From Azospirillum rugosum (GTDB lineage Bacteria > Pseudomonadota > Alphaproteobacteria > Azospirillales > Azospirillaceae): 64,000 nucleotides of DNA. Below are positions 1 through 7,983 of the stretch, piece after piece (the stretch's first letter is position 1; every line of letters begins with the position of its first letter). A program made the translations under genes and the position numbers. The notes under the pieces are model-generated. The model was not told where the DNA came from and ran no database searches. It saw nothing but the letters and a program-made list of their open reading frames with translations. Location: contig NZ_JAGINP010000009.1 in NCBI RefSeq assembly GCF_017876155.1, forward strand, positions 124,001 to 188,000, in the 5' to 3' direction.

Positions 1-1
1 G

Positions 2-1060
2 GTGGCGACCGACCGAACCGGAACGCTGACGGACACGCAGTTCACCATGCTCCGCGTCTGGGCCCGCCTGCCCTACGCCCGCATCGGCCTGCCGCCGGAC
101 AGCACGGCACCGCGGCCCGCCGCCGGGCCAAGGGACTGGGGGCCGCTGCTGTTCTTCCTGCAGCAGGTGATCAACGCCGCCACGGTGGCCTGCGTCTACG
201 GCCTGCTGGCGCTCGGCTACACGCTGGTCTACGGCATCCTCGGCCAGATCAACCTCGCCATGGGGGAGCTGACGATGATCGGCGCCATGGTGACCGCCAT
301 GGGGGTGGCGGCGCTGGGCATGGCGGGGCTGGGCAGCATGCCGTTGGCGGTGCTGGGGGTGCTCGCCACCGTGATGGCCTTCACCGCCGTGCAGGGCTGG
401 ACCATGGACAAGCTGGTCTTCCAGCGCCTGCGCCGCGTGCACAGCCACACGCCGCTGATCGCCGCGGTGGGGCTGTCCGTCGCCTACCAGGAGGGAATGC
501 GGCTGCTGCACGGCGCCCGCGACTGGTGGCCCGCCCCGATCCTGGCCGACCGGCACGAGTTGTTCAGCGACGGCACCTTTACGGTCACCGCGCTGACCTC
601 GCAGGGGGTGATCCTGCTGATGACCGCGGGGCTCTACGCGCTGCTGTGGGCGATCATGCAGCGCACCGCCTTTGGCCGCGCCCACCGCGCCTGCGCCGAC
701 GACGTGGAGGCGGCGGAGCTGGTCGGGGTGGACGTGGACCGCACGGTGTCCACCACCTTCGCCGTCGGCGGCGCGCTGGCCGCAGCGGCGGGGGCGGTGA
801 TCGCGCTCTATTACGGCGGGGTGAACTTCTATACGGGCTATCTGGTGGGCTTCAAGGCGCTGGCCGCCGCGGTGGTGGGCGGCATCGGCTCCGTCCCCGG
901 GGCCATGCTGGGCGGCGCGCTGCTGGGGCTGGTGGAGACCTTCTGGTCGGCCTATTTCGCCATCGCCTACAAGGACATCGTGGCCTTCGGCCTGCTCACC
1001 CTGTTCCTGATCTACCGCCCGCACGGCCTGCTGGGCAAGGACCGAAGCCGGGGGGATTGA
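2..1060 (+). CDS. Branched-chain amino acid ABC transporter permease (LivH family), left end open
   Basis: Inner-membrane permease subunit of a high-affinity branched-chain amino acid or amide importer. The reading frame contains hydrophobic helices from about residue 45 onward, the LivH-type segment GLLALGYTLVYGILGQIN near residue 65, and the cytoplasmic ATPase-contact loop around AELVGVDVDRT near residue 240. It ends in the usual LLGK-type tail. The frame is open to the window edge, so the GTG at base 2 may be internal. The roughly 45 residues before the first helix are longer than in typical LivH, which fits either an extended N-terminus or a start further upstream. LivM, LivG and LivF partners would be expected outside the window, because the genes to the right are unrelated. 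A palindromic repeat begins 11 bases after the stop. Confidence 0.88.
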   Translation: MATDRTGTLTDTQFTMLRVWARLPYARIGLPPDSTAPRPAAGPRDWGPLLFFLQQVINAATVACVYGLLALGYTLVYGILGQINLAMGELTMIGAMVTAMGVAALGMAGLGSMPLAVLGVLATVMAFTAVQGWTMDKLVFQRLRRVHSHTPLIAAVGLSVAYQEGMRLLHGARDWWPAPILADRHELFSDGTFTVTALTSQGVILLMTAGLYALLWAIMQRTAFGRAHRACADDVEAAELVGVDVDRTVSTTFAVGGALAAAAGAVIALYYGGVNFYTGYLVGFKALAAAVVGGIGSVPGAMLGGALLGLVETFWSAYFAIAYKDIVAFGLLTLFLIYRPHGLLGKDRSRGD

Positions 1061-1070
1061 GCGTCACGGC

Positions 1071-1157
1071 CGTAGGTTGGGTGGAGCGCCAGCGCAACCC
1101 AACACACGCGGCGTAGCGAACCTTGTTGGGTTGCGCTGGCGCTTCACCCAACCTACG
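1071..1157. repeat. Dispersed palindromic repeat, copy R1
   Basis: Inverted repeat whose left arm begins CGTAGGTTGGGTGGAGCG and whose right arm ends CACCCAACCTACG, with a short loop. It lies between the convergent ends of the LivH-like gene and leuC. Five further copies occur in this window (about 7.2, 17.8, 22.9, 38.9 and 41.4 kb). It could fold as a hairpin and act as a bidirectional terminator. No transposase gene is associated. Confidence 0.9.
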
Positions 1158-1221
1158 CCCGAACAGCAAGGGGGAGGCCGATGGCCTCCCCCGCGTGTCG
1201 ATGCCGGTACGGATGCGACGC

Positions 1222-2625
1222 TTACAGGCTGCGCACGTCCGTCAGGTAACCGGTCAGCGCCGCCGCCGCGGCCATGGCCGGGCTGACGAGGTGGGTGCGG
1301 CCGCCGCGGCCCTGGCGGCCTTCGAAGTTGCGGTTGGAGGTGGAGGCGCTGCGCTCGCCCGGCGACAGGCGGTCGGCGTTCATCGCCAGGCACATGGAAC
1401 AGCCGGGCTCGCGCCACTCGAAGCCAGCCGCGGTGAAGATCTTGTCCAGACCCTCCTCCTCCGCCTGCTCCTTGACGAGGCCGGAGCCGGGGACGACCAG
1501 CGCGCGCACGCCGTCCGCCACCTTGCGGCCCTCGGCGATCACCGCGGCGGCGCGCAGGTCCTCGATGCGGCCGTTGGTGCAGGAGCCGATGAAGACGGTG
1601 TCCACCTTCACCTCGGTCAGCTTCTGGCCGGGCGTCAGGCCCATGTAGGCCAGCGAGCGTTCCACGGCGGCGCGCTTGCCGGCGTCGGCCACGTCGGCCG
1701 GGTTCGGCACGGTCGCGGTGATCGGCAGCACGTCCTCCGGGCTGGTGCCCCAGGTGACCTGCGGGACGATGTCGGCGGCGTTCAGCACGACGGTCTTGTC
1801 GTAGACGGCACCCTCGTCCGACGGCAGCGTCTTCCAATACTCCACCGCCTGCTCCCAGGCGCCGGCCTTCGGGGCGAGCGCGCGGCCCTTCACATACTCG
1901 AAGGTCTTCTCGTCCGGGGCGATCAGGCCGGCGCGGGCGCCGCCCTCGATGGCCATGTTGCAGACGGTCATGCGGCCTTCCATGGACAGGCCGCGGATCG
2001 CCTCGCCGGCGAACTCGATGACGTGGCCGGTGCCGCCGGCGGTGCCGATCTTGCCGATGATCGCCAGCACGATGTCCTTGGCGGTCACGCCCGCCGGCAG
2101 TTCGCCGTCGACGCGAACCAGCATGTTCTTGGCCGGCTTCTGCAGCAGGGTCTGGGTGGCCAGCACATGCTCCACCTCCGACGTGCCGATGCCGAAGGCC
2201 AGCGCGCCGAACGCGCCGTGGGTGGCGGTGTGGCTGTCGCCGCAGACGATGGTCGTGCCCGGCAGCGTGAAGCCCTGCTCCGGCCCGACGATGTGCACGA
2301 TGCCCTGGCGGACGTCGTCCATGGGGAAGTAGCGGATGCCGAAGTCGCGCGCGTTCTTGTCCAGCGTCTCGACCTGGATGCGGCTCTCCTCCTCCTCGAT
2401 CCCCTTGGAGCGGTCGGTGGTCGGCACGTTGTGGTCCGGCACGGCGAGCGTGGCCTCCGGGCGGCGCACCTGACGTCCGGCAAGGCGCAGCCCCTCGAAC
2501 GCCTGCGGGCTGGTCACTTCATGGACCAGATGGCGGTCGATGTAGAGGATGCAGGTGCCGTCGTCCTGGCGGTGGACGACATGGCTGTCCCAAATCTTGT
2601 CGAACAGGGTGCGCGGCTTGGACAT
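1222..2625 (-). CDS. leuC: 3-isopropylmalate dehydratase large subunit
   Basis: Converts 2-isopropylmalate to 3-isopropylmalate in leucine biosynthesis, as a heterodimer with LeuD. The 467-residue length is normal. The protein shows the aconitase-fold N-terminus ([12 protein letters not shown]), the substrate segment [20 protein letters not shown], and the three [4Fe-4S] cysteines: one in [16 protein letters not shown] and two in the C-terminal [11 protein letters not shown]. The ATG at 2625 is chosen because homologous sequence begins at [12 protein letters not shown]; a longer open frame upstream lacks family similarity. The start is preceded by an AGAGAG Shine-Dalgarno-like element that occurs twice, 16 bases apart. 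leuD and leuB are not adjacent in this window. Confidence 0.97.
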   Translation of the reverse strand: MSKPRTLFDKIWDSHVVHRQDDGTCILYIDRHLVHEVTSPQAFEGLRLAGRQVRRPEATLAVPDHNVPTTDRSKGIEEEESRIQVETLDKNARDFGIRYFPMDDVRQGIVHIVGPEQGFTLPGTTIVCGDSHTATHGAFGALAFGIGTSEVEHVLATQTLLQKPAKNMLVRVDGELPAGVTAKDIVLAIIGKIGTAGGTGHVIEFAGEAIRGLSMEGRMTVCNMAIEGGARAGLIAPDEKTFEYVKGRALAPKAGAWEQAVEYWKTLPSDEGAVYDKTVVLNAADIVPQVTWGTSPEDVLPITATVPNPADVADAGKRAAVERSLAYMGLTPGQKLTEVKVDTVFIGSCTNGRIEDLRAAAVIAEGRKVADGVRALVVPGSGLVKEQAEEEGLDKIFTAAGFEWREPGCSMCLAMNADRLSPGERSASTSNRNFEGRQGRGGRTHLVSPAMAAAAALTGYLTDVRSL

Positions 2626-2626
2626 A

Positions 2627-2720
2627 GCAATTCTCTCTTGCGGCAATTCTCTCTCGCGGACCACTGACCGGACGAACGAAGCGTGCGGTAAGAGGGCCGC
2701 ACAATAGCGATCTCTTACCG
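2627..2720 (-). promoter_or_regulatory. leuC leader: duplicated Shine-Dalgarno-like motif and upstream hairpin
   Basis: A 12-base word (GCAATTCTCTCT on the plus strand) occurs at 2627-2638 and again at 2643-2654, so the purine-rich AGAGAG element is present twice just upstream of the leuC ATG. Further upstream, CGGTAAGAG at 2686-2694 pairs perfectly with CTCTTACCG at 2712-2720 across a 17-base loop. This could be a leader hairpin or a repressor operator. Both structures are seen directly; the regulatory role is inferred. Confidence 0.45.
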
Positions 2721-2814
2721 TCAGGACAAGCCGCGGCTGCGCGGCGTTCCGCGTGGCCGCGTGGCTGGAACCGTCCCCGCCCCTTGTGCTAGCGTCCGGT
2801 CCCGTCCCCAACGC

Positions 2815-3015
2815 ATGAAGGGTCTTCCCGTGACGGACCGCACTGTCCGCTGTGAGCGCTGCGACACGTCCTACACCGCCGACCTGCCCGGCTGCCCAAA
2901 CTGCCGGCGCATCCGCCAGACCAACATCGCCATCGCCACCACGCTGATCCTGCTGGTGGTCCTGGCCATCGCGGGCTGGTTCGGCGTGCAGGTCCTGACC
3001 GGATTTTCCCTATGA
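2815..3015 (+). CDS. Small zinc-ribbon membrane protein
   Basis: A protein of about 66 residues with an N-terminal zinc ribbon (CERCDTSY followed by CPNC, four cysteines) and one C-terminal transmembrane helix (about residues 39-60, rich in Ile, Leu and Val). The ribbon is probably cytoplasmic and tethered to the inner membrane. No function can be assigned. An alternative GTG start at 2830 has a well-placed AAGGG 8 bases upstream and would give 61 residues. The gene diverges from leuC and lies 122 bases before the EamA transporter. Confidence 0.6.
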   Translation: MKGLPVTDRTVRCERCDTSYTADLPGCPNCRRIRQTNIAIATTLILLVVLAIAGWFGVQVLTGFSL

Positions 3016-3137
3016 AGACGCTTTGACGCCCATCTCGCCGGATTGAAGGAACGCGCGGCAGCCGTCGCACGAACGCAACCCTCCCCCGTCGCCGTCCGCC
3101 CTAGGATGCGGCAAAACAAGAGGCGGGAGGGACATTC

Positions 3138-4073
3138 ATGGCCGATCAGGCCGTGCCGAGCAGCGCGCAGGGTCGCAGACCCGAAGTTACAGGCCCCGGC
3201 GCGGTGGTCTACATGCAGCTTGCGGGAATCGTGCTGTTCTGGGGCGCCAACTGGCCCCTGATGAAGACGGCCCTGTCCGACATCGGGCCGCTGACCTTCT
3301 GCGCCATCCGCCTGGTCGGCGCCGCCGCGGTGCTGGCCGTGCTGTCGCGGCTGCTGAAGTTCCCGCTGCTGCCCAAGCGGGGGGAGCGCTGGCCGCTCGC
3401 CCTCGTCGGGCTGTTGCAGGTCGCGGCCATGATGGACTTCAGCGCCGTGGGCCTGCGGGTCGTGCCGCCGGGACGGGCCTCGGTCCTCGCCTACACCATG
3501 CAGATGTGGGCACTGCCGCTGGGCGTGCTGCTGGCGGGGGAGCGCTTCACCGGCCAGCGCGTGGCCGGCGCCCTGCTGGCCTTCGGCGGGGTGCTGGTCT
3601 TCTTCAACCCGGCGCTGGTCGACTGGAGCGACGGGGCGGCGCTGGTCGGCAACGGATTGCTGCTGACCTGCGCCTTCTGCTGGGCGCTGGGGGCGACGCT
3701 CTACCGCCGCCGCGCGGGCGGCTGGCGGACGCCCTTCTGGACGCAGACCTTCTGGCAGATCGCGGTCAGCGGGTTGGCGACGGCGCCGCTGGCGCTGGCG
3801 GCGGAGAACGCGCGGCCGATCCACTGGACGCCGGCGCTGGGCACCGTGCTGGCCTTCAACTGGCTGGTCGCCACGGGGCTCTGCTATTGGTGGTGGTCGA
3901 AGTCGCTGACGGCGATGCCCGCGGCGCAGGCCGGGCAGATCGTCTGCCTCGTCCCCATCACCGCGCTGGTGCTGAGCGCCCTGTTCATGGGCGAGCCGTT
4001 GAGCGTCGGCGTGCTGGCGGCGGTCGCGCTGATCGGGGCCGGCATCGTCACCACCATGCGGGCCCCGCGTTAA
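3138..4073 (+). CDS. EamA/DMT-superfamily transporter
   Basis: Inner-membrane exporter of the drug/metabolite transporter superfamily; the substrate is unknown. The 311 residues carry about ten hydrophobic helices arranged as two EamA repeats: residues roughly 25-155 (start GIVLFWGANWPLMKTAL, end GALLAFGGVLVFF) and 170-305 (ending AVALIGAGIVTTM). The internal repeat ends match the family pattern. A GGAGGG Shine-Dalgarno lies 7 bases before the ATG. It converges with the penicillin-binding protein gene, with only 5 bases between the two stop codons. Confidence 0.9.
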   Translation: MADQAVPSSAQGRRPEVTGPGAVVYMQLAGIVLFWGANWPLMKTALSDIGPLTFCAIRLVGAAAVLAVLSRLLKFPLLPKRGERWPLALVGLLQVAAMMDFSAVGLRVVPPGRASVLAYTMQMWALPLGVLLAGERFTGQRVAGALLAFGGVLVFFNPALVDWSDGAALVGNGLLLTCAFCWALGATLYRRRAGGWRTPFWTQTFWQIAVSGLATAPLALAAENARPIHWTPALGTVLAFNWLVATGLCYWWWSKSLTAMPAAQAGQIVCLVPITALVLSALFMGEPLSVGVLAAVALIGAGIVTTMRAPR

Positions 4074-4078
4074 AGGTT

Positions 4079-5917
4079 TCAGCGCTTCAGCTTGGCCGCC
4101 TCCGTCACGAAGCTGCGCCAGATCTCCGCGGGCACGGTGCCGCCGGTGACGCCCTTCATGGGCCGGTTGTCGTCGTTGCCGACCCAGACGCCCACGGTCA
4201 TGCCGTTGGCGAAGCCGACGAACCAGGCGTCGCGGTCGTCGTTGGTGGTGCCGGTCTTGCCGCCGGCCATTCCCCCGGCCACCGCGTTGGACACCCGCGC
4301 GGCTTTGCCGGTGCCGTTGCGCAGCACGCCGGCCAGCAAGGTCCGCATGGCCGCCGTGGTGTCGGCGTCGATGACCCGCTCCGGCTGGCGCTTGCCATAG
4401 GCGTAGATCTCGCGCCCGCGGGGATCGGCGATGCGCTGGAACAGGTGGCCGTCCACCTTGAAGCCGCCATTGGCGACCGTGGCGTAGGCCTGGGTCAGCT
4501 CCATCAGCGACACCTCGCTGACGCCGAGCGCCAGGCCGAGGTCGGCGTCCAGCGGCGATTCGACGCCCAGCCGGCGGGCCACCGCCGCGACCTCCACCGC
4601 ATGGCCGCGGGTCAGGCGGGCCGAGGCGGTGTTGCTGGAATGGGCGAAGGCCTCGGCCAGGGTCAGCTGCTCCGGATAACGGCCGTCGACGTTGCGGATG
4701 GCGCGGCCGTCGGTGAACTCCATGCGCGAGCCGTCCACGGTGGAGGCCGGCGTCATCCCGCGCTCCAGCGCCGCCAGATAGACGAACAGCTTGAAGGCGG
4801 AGCCCGGCTGGCGCTGCGCCTGGACCGCGCGGTTGAAGTGGTCGCGCCGGGCCGAGGAGTCGCGGCCGCCGATCATCGCCAGGATCTCCCCGTCGCCGTC
4901 CAGCGCGACCAGCCCCACCTCCGCGTCGCCGACCGCCTTGGCGCGGCGCGCCAGCACCGTCTCCACGCTGCGCGCGGCGGCGATCTGCAGGTCGCGGTCG
5001 AGCGTCGTGCGCGCGGTGAAGGTCGGGCCGGGGCGCGCCGCGTCGGCGTAGCGTTCCTTGGCGAAGCGGTCGAAGCGCGCCTTCGCCGTGCCGCGGAAAT
5101 GGCCGGTCGAGAGCGCCGCCGTCTTGTTCGCCGCGGCCAGCATCACGCGCTGGCGCTTGGCCGTCTCGGCCGTGCGCTTGGTGATGAAGCCGACGTCGGC
5201 CATGGCGTCGAGCACGATGCCGGCCTTGGCGTCCGCCTTCTCCGGGTCGGCGAAGGGGTTGAGCCGCGACGGGGCGGGCAGCAACCCGATGAGCATCGCC
5301 GACTCCTTCAGCGACAGCTGCGTCGCCGGCTTGCCGAAATAGACGCGCGCGGCGGCGTCCACGCCATAGGCGCCGAAGCCGAAATAGGCGCGGTTCAAAT
5401 AGAGGTAAAGGACGTTCTTCTTGCCCAGCTGCTCTTCGAAGTCGTTGGCGCTGTAGATCTCGTACGCCTTGCGCGACCAGCGGTCGTAGTCGTTGAGGAA
5501 GATGATCTTCATCGTCTGCTGCGTCAGCGTGCTGCCGCCCTGGCTGAAACGCCCGGACGTCACCGCCACGGCCAGCGCGCGGGCGAGGCCCTGGAAGTCG
5601 ATGCCGTCATGCTCCAGGAAGCGCCGGTCCTCCTTGGCGATCAGGCCCTGGATCAGGTGCTTGGGCAGCTTTTCCAGCGGCAGCGTGTCGCCGTAGGACT
5701 CGCCGGCCGAGCCGAGGAACCGCCCCTGCCGGTCGAGAAAGCGCACCCCCTGCCCGCGGTTGTGCGCCAGCACGTCGTTCACGGAGCGGTACTGCTCCCC
5801 GAACAGGTCGAAGGCGCGGGCGGGTGCGGAGGGAAGGCCGGCGAGCAGGGGAATCGCCAGAGCCAGCGACAGGGCGGCGCGGCGAAGAAAGGATGGCCGG
5901 GGAATTGGTCGTGGCAT
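4079..5917 (-). CDS. Class A penicillin-binding protein (transglycosylase/transpeptidase)
   Basis: Bifunctional peptidoglycan synthase of the PBP1 family, acting on lipid II in the periplasm. After an N-terminal signal-anchor (about residues 12-36) comes a GT51 glycosyltransferase domain with EDRRFLEHDG and GGSTLTQQ motifs (about residues 95-140). A penicillin-binding transpeptidase domain follows, with the SxxK box SAFK near 380, the SSN box near 445 and the KTGTT box near 570. At 612 residues it is shorter than E. coli PBP1a and lacks a long C-terminal extension, closer to PbpC-like or compact PBP1 forms. A second, monofunctional transglycosylase (mtgA) lies at 44.3 kb. Confidence 0.95.
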   Translation of the reverse strand: MPRPIPRPSFLRRAALSLALAIPLLAGLPSAPARAFDLFGEQYRSVNDVLAHNRGQGVRFLDRQGRFLGSAGESYGDTLPLEKLPKHLIQGLIAKEDRRFLEHDGIDFQGLARALAVAVTSGRFSQGGSTLTQQTMKIIFLNDYDRWSRKAYEIYSANDFEEQLGKKNVLYLYLNRAYFGFGAYGVDAAARVYFGKPATQLSLKESAMLIGLLPAPSRLNPFADPEKADAKAGIVLDAMADVGFITKRTAETAKRQRVMLAAANKTAALSTGHFRGTAKARFDRFAKERYADAARPGPTFTARTTLDRDLQIAAARSVETVLARRAKAVGDAEVGLVALDGDGEILAMIGGRDSSARRDHFNRAVQAQRQPGSAFKLFVYLAALERGMTPASTVDGSRMEFTDGRAIRNVDGRYPEQLTLAEAFAHSSNTASARLTRGHAVEVAAVARRLGVESPLDADLGLALGVSEVSLMELTQAYATVANGGFKVDGHLFQRIADPRGREIYAYGKRQPERVIDADTTAAMRTLLAGVLRNGTGKAARVSNAVAGGMAGGKTGTTNDDRDAWFVGFANGMTVGVWVGNDDNRPMKGVTGGTVPAEIWRSFVTEAAKLKR

Positions 5918-6087
5918 GGACCGCGTGTGGGCCTTTCATAAAGGCACGTGAGGCGCCACAGGTCGGCCCGCGACCCGGATTCCACAATCCTCCTACCCCC
6001 TAATTTCAAAACGGCGCCGACGACCTTTGCACAGTGCCGATTGCGCGACTACCACAGGGGGACGTCACGCTGTGAACGGGGTCTTCG

Positions 6088-7200
6088 ATGGTGGCGCGTC
6101 TCCTTGCGGTGCTGGTCCTGCTGTGCGCGGCCGTGCTGCCGCTTCCCGGCTATGCGGAGGCGTTGCGCCAGGACCCGATCCGCATTCCCGCAAGCGTCCC
6201 AGGCCTGCTCGGCGCCGGCAAGGTGGTGCTGGAGGCTCTGGTGGTCCGGCCGGACGGCCCCGGCCCCTTCCCGCTCGCCGTCATCAACCACGGCTCGCCG
6301 CGCGACCCGGCGGTCCGCGGCCGGATGTCGCCCAACGGCATGCTGCCGCAGGCCCGCGAACTCGCCCGGCGCGGCTGGGCCGCGGTGGTGGTGATGCGAC
6401 GCGGCTACGGCGGATCCGAAGGTGACTGGGCGGAGACCAACGGGCCCTGCAAGTCCCCCGACTACAAGACCGCCGGGGAACAGGGGGCCGACGACATCCG
6501 GCAGGCGATCCGCTTCCTGGTGCAGCAGCCCTACGTCGACGCAAAGCGCATCATCAGCGTCGGCGTGTCGGCGGGCGGTTTCGCCACCGTGGCGCTGACC
6601 GCCGACCCGCCGCCGGGACTCGTCGCCGCGGTCAGCTTCGCGGGCGGCCGCGGATCGCGCGCCGACGACGAGGTCTGCGCGCCGGAGCGTCTGGTGGACG
6701 CCTTCCGCGCCTTCGGCCGGACGTCCCGCGTGCCCATGCTGTGGGTGTATGCGGAGAACGACCATTTCTTCGGGCCGCGCTTGGCGCGAGACTTCCACGC
6801 CGCCTTCACCGGTGCCGGCGGGCGGGCCGACTTCGTCGCCGCGCCGGCCTTCGGCAAGGACGGGCATTCGCTGTTCTCCGGCCCCGGCATCCCGCAGTGG
6901 ACGCCCGCCCTCGACCGCTTCCTGGCGGAGCAGAAGCTCACCCCGCGCAAGACCCTGATCGACCTGCCCACGGCCGCCCTACCGCCCCCGCCGGGCCTGT
7001 CGGAGCGCGGCCGCGCCAGCTTCCAGGATTATCTGGCGGCCGCACCCAACAAGGCTTTCGCCGTCTCCACCGACGGCGCCTTCGGCTGGCGCACCGCCCG
7101 CCGCAGCGAGGAGGAGGCCCGCGACGGCGCCCTGGAGAACTGCGCCAAGAACGCCAAACGCACGTGCCGGGTGGTGTACGTCAACGAGGCGGCGGAGTAG
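6088..7200 (+). CDS. Secreted alpha/beta hydrolase (dienelactone hydrolase-like) with C-terminal DUF4189-like domain
   Basis: Predicted exported hydrolase of 370 residues. Residues 1-25 form a signal peptide ending at a GYAEA-type cleavage region. The alpha/beta-hydrolase core spans about 40-290, with the nucleophile elbow GVSAGG near 155, an acid-bearing AENDHF segment near 220 and the catalytic histidine in KDGHSLF near 260. The last 60 residues (about 310-370) form a separate module resembling DUF4189: AFAVSTDGAFGWRTA, then paired cysteines in ENCAKNAKRTCRVVYV. The substrate is unknown. The gene stands alone, diverging from the penicillin-binding protein gene, and is followed by palindromic repeat R2 and a terminator. 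Confidence 0.82.
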   Translation: MVARLLAVLVLLCAAVLPLPGYAEALRQDPIRIPASVPGLLGAGKVVLEALVVRPDGPGPFPLAVINHGSPRDPAVRGRMSPNGMLPQARELARRGWAAVVVMRRGYGGSEGDWAETNGPCKSPDYKTAGEQGADDIRQAIRFLVQQPYVDAKRIISVGVSAGGFATVALTADPPPGLVAAVSFAGGRGSRADDEVCAPERLVDAFRAFGRTSRVPMLWVYAENDHFFGPRLARDFHAAFTGAGGRADFVAAPAFGKDGHSLFSGPGIPQWTPALDRFLAEQKLTPRKTLIDLPTAALPPPPGLSERGRASFQDYLAAAPNKAFAVSTDGAFGWRTARRSEEEARDGALENCAKNAKRTCRVVYVNEAAE

Positions 7201-7211
7201 ATCGCAAGTCG

Positions 7212-7297
7212 CGTAGGTTGGGTGGAGCGTCAGCGCAACCCAACAGCGCTCGCCACGGGAAGGATGTTGGGTTGCGCTACGCTCCACCCAACCTACG
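7212..7297. repeat. Dispersed palindromic repeat, copy R2
   Basis: Same family as R1: left arm CGTAGGTTGGGTGGAGCG, right arm CTCCACCCAACCTACG, with about a 20-base non-pairing centre. It lies 11 bases after the hydrolase stop codon and just before the infC terminator, between convergent genes. Confidence 0.9.
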
Positions 7298-7308
7298 AAA
7301 ATTGACAA

Positions 7309-7342
7309 CAAAAAAGCCCGCCGTAACCGGCGGGCTCTTTTG
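7309..7342. terminator. Bidirectional intrinsic terminator between the hydrolase gene and infC
   Basis: AGCCCGCCG at 7315-7323 pairs with CGGCGGGCT at 7328-7336 around a TAAC loop. An A-run on the left and a T-run on the right make it functional in both directions. It ends infC on the minus strand and probably the hydrolase transcript on the plus strand. Confidence 0.85.
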
Positions 7343-7371
7343 AGACTCGTGGGGGGAGCGGCACCGAAGCG

Positions 7372-7908
7372 TCACCTCGGGGCGAGCACCATCACCATCT
7401 GGCGGCCTTCGAGCTTCGGCATCTGCTCGACCTTCGCCAGTTCGTCCAACTCGTCACGGACGCGAACGAGAACGTTCATGCCCAGGTCCTGGTGGGCCAT
7501 CTCGCGTCCGCGGAAGCGCATGGTCACCTTGACCTTGTCGCCTTCCTCAAGGAAGCGACGGGCCGAACGCATCTTCACGTCGTAGTCGTTGTCATCGATG
7601 TTCGGCCGGAGCTTGATCTCCTTGACCTCGATGATCTTCTGCTTCTTACGCGCCTCGGCGGCCTTCTTCTGCGCCTCGTACTTGTACTTGCCATAGTCGA
7701 GGATCTTGCAGACAGGCGGCTCCGCCTGCGGGGCGATCTCGACGAGGTCGAGACCCGCATCTTCGGCGGCCATCAGCGCATCGCGCAACGAAACGACGCC
7801 CACCATCTCGCCATCGGCGCCGACGAGACGGACGGAGCGTGCCGTGATCTCCCGGTTGACCCGCGGTCCATCGCGGGTGGGAGCGGCTTCGGACGGTATC
7901 CTGGCTAT
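7372..7908 (-). CDS. infC: Translation initiation factor IF-3, apparent AUA start
   Basis: Binds the 30S subunit and enforces start-codon fidelity. The core is unmistakable: [17 protein letters not shown] at the N-terminus, a lysine-rich linker near residues 75-105 ([17 protein letters not shown]), and the C-terminal domain with [17 protein letters not shown]. The first in-frame ATG (7806) would delete about 34 conserved N-terminal residues. The frame stays open upstream, and at 7908-7906 there is an ATA codon preceded by GGAGAA six bases away, giving 178 residues. No ATG, GTG or TTG exists in frame between that point and 7806. A non-standard start matches the known autoregulation of infC by IF-3 (AUU in E. 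coli). The gene lies downstream of thrS on the same strand, as in many bacteria. Confidence 0.93.
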   Translation of the reverse strand: MARIPSEAAPTRDGPRVNREITARSVRLVGADGEMVGVVSLRDALMAAEDAGLDLVEIAPQAEPPVCKILDYGKYKYEAQKKAAEARKKQKIIEVKEIKLRPNIDDNDYDVKMRSARRFLEEGDKVKVTMRFRGREMAHQDLGMNVLVRVRDELDELAKVEQMPKLEGRQMVMVLAPR

Positions 7909-7922
7909 GGACGCTTCTCCAT
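7906..7922 (-). promoter_or_regulatory. infC ribosome-binding site with ATA start codon
   Basis: On the minus strand GGAGAA (7920-7915) is followed after six bases by ATA (7908-7906), in frame with the conserved IF-3 N-terminus. An ATG overlapping the Shine-Dalgarno (7922-7920) is out of frame and meets a TAG after five codons, so it cannot be the start. Confidence 0.65.
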
Positions 7923-7983
7923 GACTGATAACCCGCCGGGGCGCGACCCCCCGGAGGGAGGCCCGCCCGAACGGCGCGGTCTG

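Noticed and set aside
3506..5941. Long plus-strand open frame of about 811 codons opposite the penicillin-binding protein
   Set aside because: It is Arg/Ala/Gly-rich with no domain pattern and lies antisense to a gene with clear GT51 and transpeptidase motifs; high GC content makes such frames common.
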